From Pocillopora verrucosa (lineage: Eukaryota; Cnidaria; Anthozoa; Scleractinia; Pocilloporidae), in contig NC_089316.1 of NCBI RefSeq assembly GCF_036669915.1, positions 13,006,743 through 13,070,742 of the forward strand: DNA of 64,000 bases, written 5' to 3'. The position numbers and the translations under genes are program-made. The notes under the pieces are model-generated. The model searched no databases, had not been told where the DNA came from, and was given only the letters and a program-made list of their open reading frames with translations. Of this stretch, positions 59,480 to 64,000 are shown in pieces (the stretch's first letter is position 1; each line of letters starts with the position of its first letter).

Positions 59480-62250
59480 ACTTCTGGCCACAACTTTTTT
59501 CTAACTTCTTCGGGGAGCCGTCAAAATTTAAAACGCTTTGCAGCTCAGCTTCTTATCAGTTTGAACAAGTCTTTAACGAGTCTAAAACGATACGTGTCAG
59601 TGAAATTTTACCCTTAGAAATATCTAACCTAGTATTATATCGCTCCTTCGAAGACATAGCAAACACGTAAAGTGGCGACTCAACTCTCTTCTTTTCACGC
59701 GCTATTGTTCTAACCGTGCAACGTGACGGAACAAGCGCTGGCTAAGAATGAAAAGTAATCCCATTGTTATTTTAACATTTTGAAACTCTTCGTCGAAAGC
59801 AATTACAATCCTCCTTTAAACTCTTATGCAAGACGTTTTATGGGGTTTGCCGCGCTTACAGAAAAAGAGATAAACTTCGTTCGTATAGTCAAGCACTGCC
59901 ATTGAACAAAGAAATGCCGTAAACTGACAACTTTTTCGACGGTAAGGTGTTGGTAACACGGTTGCACGCTGATCATTTCATGAGTTTTAAGCCTAATGGC
60001 CTCCATCTGGTGCGGGAATATGCTATTTATAACTCTCTTTAAAGTATAATATACTTCGACGTTCAAACGCGATGTGGAAATTATTTCTATAATTGTTCTT
60101 CATCTGAAATTGCAATGACTCGTCGCCTGAGATGCCTGAGAAAATTTCGAACTTCGTTTTGCACAGAAGTGTGTATTTTAACCAAGTGGCATCTTCAGAA
60201 GGTTGGTAATTAAGCAGTTGTCTTCTTGCGATCCTTGATATCCCTAATAATCATGAACTACAAGCACCACTTAATGTTAAGTACAACATGATTGTTTTAT
60301 TTTAAATTTTTTTCCTTTAAAAACTCAAATACCTCTGTAAAACAGCGTCAGGTACATCCCCTCAATTTTTACATTTTATTTATTTATGGTTTGACTCGGA
60401 AGAGGGCTGTAGGATATCCTAATACCGAGTTATCTGTATATATCTATATCTCAACATATACTTCTAACTTTAAATTTCAACAGCACAACCATGAGTTTAA
60501 TATAGCTTGCATGTACTTACTCAGCGTAGAACGTATGGACTGGATTGTGAACGTTTTATGTTTTTTACTGGAATGAATCCCTTTCATCGCACCATACATC
60601 ATAAGTTTTCGTTGGTAGTTGTCAGTACGCTTATACTGGTTTTTTACATGGTAGCATCATGGCGGATTCTTTAACATCTTTCAAATCCTTTTGCTGGAGG
60701 TAGACTATGGACATCAAAATGCACAACTGATTCTCACTAACGTGCATCACCATCTGTTTTCCCATCTTAAAACGGACCAATAAGGCTAAAGACAATTTGC
60801 GCAAGGTGTGGAGAGCTGGTAAAATAAAAGAAACGCACGCATAAAAATAGCTGTATTTAGTTAACGTTTTGGTTATGTTTTACATAATATAGGATATTTT
60901 AGATTAATACTCGTTTAACTACGGTTGTCTTCAAGTAAATAACATTTATCTGCCGAAATGTAATTTGAGTATCCCATCTGTTCTTGGAAGAATAAAAATG
61001 ATCACCATTTACCCATCAAACAGATGAAGCTGCGCTTCAGAACTGATGGACTTAAGTTGGTATGTCATATATATCCGTACAAGCGTGATTATGTAATTCT
61101 GACTCTTGATTATGAAATTGATTATGTAAATGTGACTCTTTCGAAAAACGCTGCCAATCTCACGCACCATAGTCGTAAGCATCATTTAATCGCGAGCTTA
61201 CATATTTGAAAAGTCTGAGCGAGTCGCGTTAATTCGTCACGCGTCAAGATAGTTCGATCATTTCGTAATCCTCTGTTTATTCTTTATTCCTCATGAACCA
61301 ATAGTTAATGAAATCCGTTAGTCTTATTTCACTCAACAATGTTTGAAATATTTTAGGCAATATTGCAAAAGGTTGCCCTTTGAGCTCCTGAGACCTTTTA
61401 CAAGCTAACCCAGAGGATTTAAGGCAATCTCTTCAAACTTTTGACCCAAGACAACGTTCGAAGACTTACAAAATCTAAAAGAGATACCTGAAATGCTTGA
61501 AGATGCTTATATCTGGTGAAAATCCCATATGACAACACTCCCAGAAATTCTCTTCTGTCCTATCTTATCGTATCTTATATTTTAGGATATCACCCAATTT
61601 GACTGGGGGTATTCAGTCTCGTGAGGGGCGTAGAGACCAATCGTGCGCGAACAAATATATTTGATGAATCGTAATTTGTGTTATCTGTTCTTAATGATAA
61701 TGGATTCATGGCGGCATGAAAAGAGCTTATCATATAAACTACGGTGTTATAAAAGGATTTCTAGCCCTGTGAAAAGCCGTTACAACACACGAAAAAAAAA
61801 AACCGTATTTTTTTCACGTGTTTGATATCGCCAATCAGCTGCTGACACGTCATTCACCTTTCGCGCCACTCGGTTAGGTTGATGAATGAACGGTAAAGCC
61901 TTCACGATTCCCAATACAAGGTCGTTTGTCAAAATTTTTTCGGATTATGGCTGCCAAAACACTAAAAAATCTGTATCGCTCACAGGCAGTGACATTAGAA
62001 CTTTCCTAGAAACGGAGGGAAAACCAATGCAAAATATGGAACGAAAAAACCGAAAGTTACGTATTCCGTGGCTTTGGTAATGGCATTTTCGCGGCTGAGA
62101 ACGAAATAGCTCAATTAAGTTGCCTTAAAGGTAACTTAAAGGCTAACATTGAAAACGTTTAAGACATCTTTATGTGATGTACAAATTTTTTTTAAATGAA
62201 CCTTTCATTAAGCTTTCAGAAGTCAATTAAAGTCCCCTTATGAACCATTT
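59480..62250. other. 5' flank of GPCR copy 3, displaced by the transposon
   Basis: Counterpart of 22.75-25.9 kb and 37.73-40.75 kb, including the imperfect palindrome near 61770-61823 and the TTTCGCGCC segment near 61858. It carries its own small deletions, e.g. near 61110. No gene recognised. Homology to the other units stops near 62250, so the block at 26.0-27.7 kb is not repeated here. Confidence 0.5.
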
Positions 62251-64000
62251 CATGAACACTTTAAGCTCAAATGAAAGCAAACCCAAATAACCATTTAATG
62301 GAATTTAAGAGTAAAATTCTCCTAAATCTCGTAAACTCGTCGTTAGTAGACCAAAACTTCACTTGTAAAGGCATCTTAAAGGTTTCTTTAATCTTTTGTA
62401 TCCCTTTAGGTACTACTTAAAGTTTCAGGTTTTGTTCAACTTCAGTTGTGCTTTCAGGTTTTCTTGCATCTCAAGTTTTGTTAACATTCATCTTTAAGTG
62501 ACCTTTCAGTGATTCTTAAATCTTCACTTCCAATTAACTTTTGATTTGCCTTATCACACCCATATTCATATATTAATGTAATTCGTATTTTGGGTAACCT
62601 TATAATTGCTAGGAAAAAAGTCACATGCAAGTTATTACAAAATATTTGAAATTGCAGTGATGAAATAATTTTGTACAAAACTCAATTGCTCCCCAAGCAA
62701 ACCCACAATGAAACTCAAGATATCTGGACTTGTACTAAATGAGGCCCTTACACAAATAAAAACAAGACGTCCAAACATTACAAATTACTAATTGTCATAC
62801 TTTAATAAATTAAGTTGTTTCTCTTTTGTCTGTGTATAATTTGTATAATCTCAATCATGTACGCAATAGAATCTTCTTCACTAAAATATATGAACAGAAT
62901 ATAACTGCATGGCTATAGTAATGCACTACAAAAAAAAATATATCAATTCAAATATCATACTCTCAATTCTAGCAACTGAGAAACATGATTTGAACTGATA
63001 CAATAAAAAATATTAATTCAACCTATCATCTAAAAAGTCAGGATATTTTTCTTGATCAATTTAAATTTGTAATTGTATCGGTTATTTGCCATTTTTTTGC
63101 ATATGTATTGCTTATCAAATATGATGATACACCTTAGTAAAGCACTAATACAACATAGTTCTCTTATTCTGAATGCACTTTTAAAAATACACAATATACC
63201 TGGCTATATTAATACCTAGCACAAAAATTTATCAATTCAAATATCCTTTTCTCAATTCTGGCAACTGAGAAACATGATTTGAACTGATAAAATAAAAGAT
63301 ATAAGTTTAACCTATCATCTAAAAAAGTCAGGATATTTTTCTTAATCAATTTAAATTTGTAATTGTATCAATTAATGTATGCCTATTACACATAATTATA
63401 CACCTTAGTAAAGCACCAATACAAAATAGTTCTCTTATTCTGAATGCACTTTAAATTTGAAACTTTCACACATAAAAATGTGTACAACTGGAAGAATGTA
63501 TGGATCTCAGGTGGAGGAAATTAAATATAAAATTGAATTCACAACAACATACCTTAATGAGGTCATAAAAATTGCCAAATTATATGTTCAATGAATAAGA
63601 AGCCTCACATAGGCATGTAATTATAACATAACCTCCTTCTAAAGTTGGCCAATTAATGCTTTATACAAAATGATTTGGACAGATAATACATCATCAATCT
63701 GATTAATTAATGAAACCAAAATATATATTTATTGCATTATTGCCCACTCTGGAAAATTTTCAGTGGCTAGGCATCTCAGTAACAGTTGCCCACCAACTCT
63801 GGGCAGTATTCTATCTTTAGCTCTGGTTGTGAGGTTTTTTTTGCATAACTTGTCAAGTTTTTTAAAAATTTTTTCATTGTCCTACTTTCCCACTCAAGTC
63901 TTCTGACAGAGTATTTTGTCACTCTTGAAGAGTTTCTACTGTTGCCTTCGTAGCAGCTTTCTTTGTGACTCATACCATACATCTCCAGGATTTTGGCTGC
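62251..64000. other. Very AT-rich sequence, no gene recognised
   Basis: Beyond the cassette the composition becomes more AT-rich. The minus-strand frame 63982-63776 (68 codons, Lys/Arg/Ser-rich) might be an exon of a gene continuing past the window, but no motif supports this. Confidence 0.4.
62929..63455. repeat. Two tandem copies of about 280 bp
   Basis: Each copy runs from CTCAATTCT followed by GCAACTGAGAAACATGATTT (62961 and 63250), through CCTATCATCT and GTCAGGATATTTTTCTT, to CCTTAGTAAAGCAC and TTCTCTTATTCTGAATGCAC (about 63160-63180 and 63430-63450). Confidence 0.8.

Noticed and set aside
63776..63982. 68-codon minus-strand frame at the window end
   Set aside because: Basic and Ser-rich, but no motif, no second exon and no copy elsewhere in the window; not supported as a gene.

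Overview
This window is animal nuclear DNA, most likely from an anthozoan cnidarian such as a stony coral. The evidence is AT-rich sequence with GT-AG introns, cGAS-like (Mab-21 family) nucleotidyltransferases, adhesion-type GPCRs with C-type lectin ectodomains, LINE, pogo-like and TTAA-flanked transposon remains, and a short foldback element of a kind I associate with cnidarian genomes. Species assignment is inference; no rRNA or mitochondrial marker is present. I recognised no tRNA, rRNA or CRISPR.

Layout. Positions 1-3.2 kb hold no recognised gene: a CCAAT/E2F/octamer-like cluster, a small foldback element and a GACA/GGCA microsatellite. At 3.4-4.4 kb (minus strand) is an intact 345-residue cGAS-like enzyme (cGLR copy 1), followed by a degraded LINE (5.4-6.8 kb). 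Most of the rest is a cassette present three times: unit 1 about 8.9-27.7 kb, unit 2 about 27.7-42.5 kb, unit 3 about 42.5-62.2 kb. Each unit has a cGLR gene on the plus strand facing, tail to tail, a multi-exon adhesion GPCR gene on the minus strand. A LINE 3' fragment lies upstream of the next cGLR copy.

The GPCR can be reconstructed exon by exon because all junctions agree in phase across copies: signal peptide, CTLD1, CTLD2, a Cys-rich module I do not recognise, a Ser/Thr/Pro-rich linker, GAIN domain, GPS, seven transmembrane segments and a short tail. Unit 1 keeps everything except CTLD1 and has a stop in the presumed signal-peptide exon. Unit 2 has lost the whole GAIN/GPS block and half of CTLD1. 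Unit 3 is the most complete, but has a one-base shift in CTLD1, a mutated splice acceptor before TM6, a TTAA-flanked transposon about 100 bp upstream of its start codon and a pogo-like transposase remnant in an intron. Of the four cGLR genes, copies 1 and 2 are intact; copies 3 and 4 are broken by overlapping internal deletions, stops and frameshifts.

Together this looks like a tandemly expanding and decaying innate-immune locus. It pairs a cytosolic nucleic-acid-sensor-type enzyme with a cell-surface lectin-like receptor. That pairing is an inference from shared copy number and arrangement; no functional link can be shown from sequence alone.
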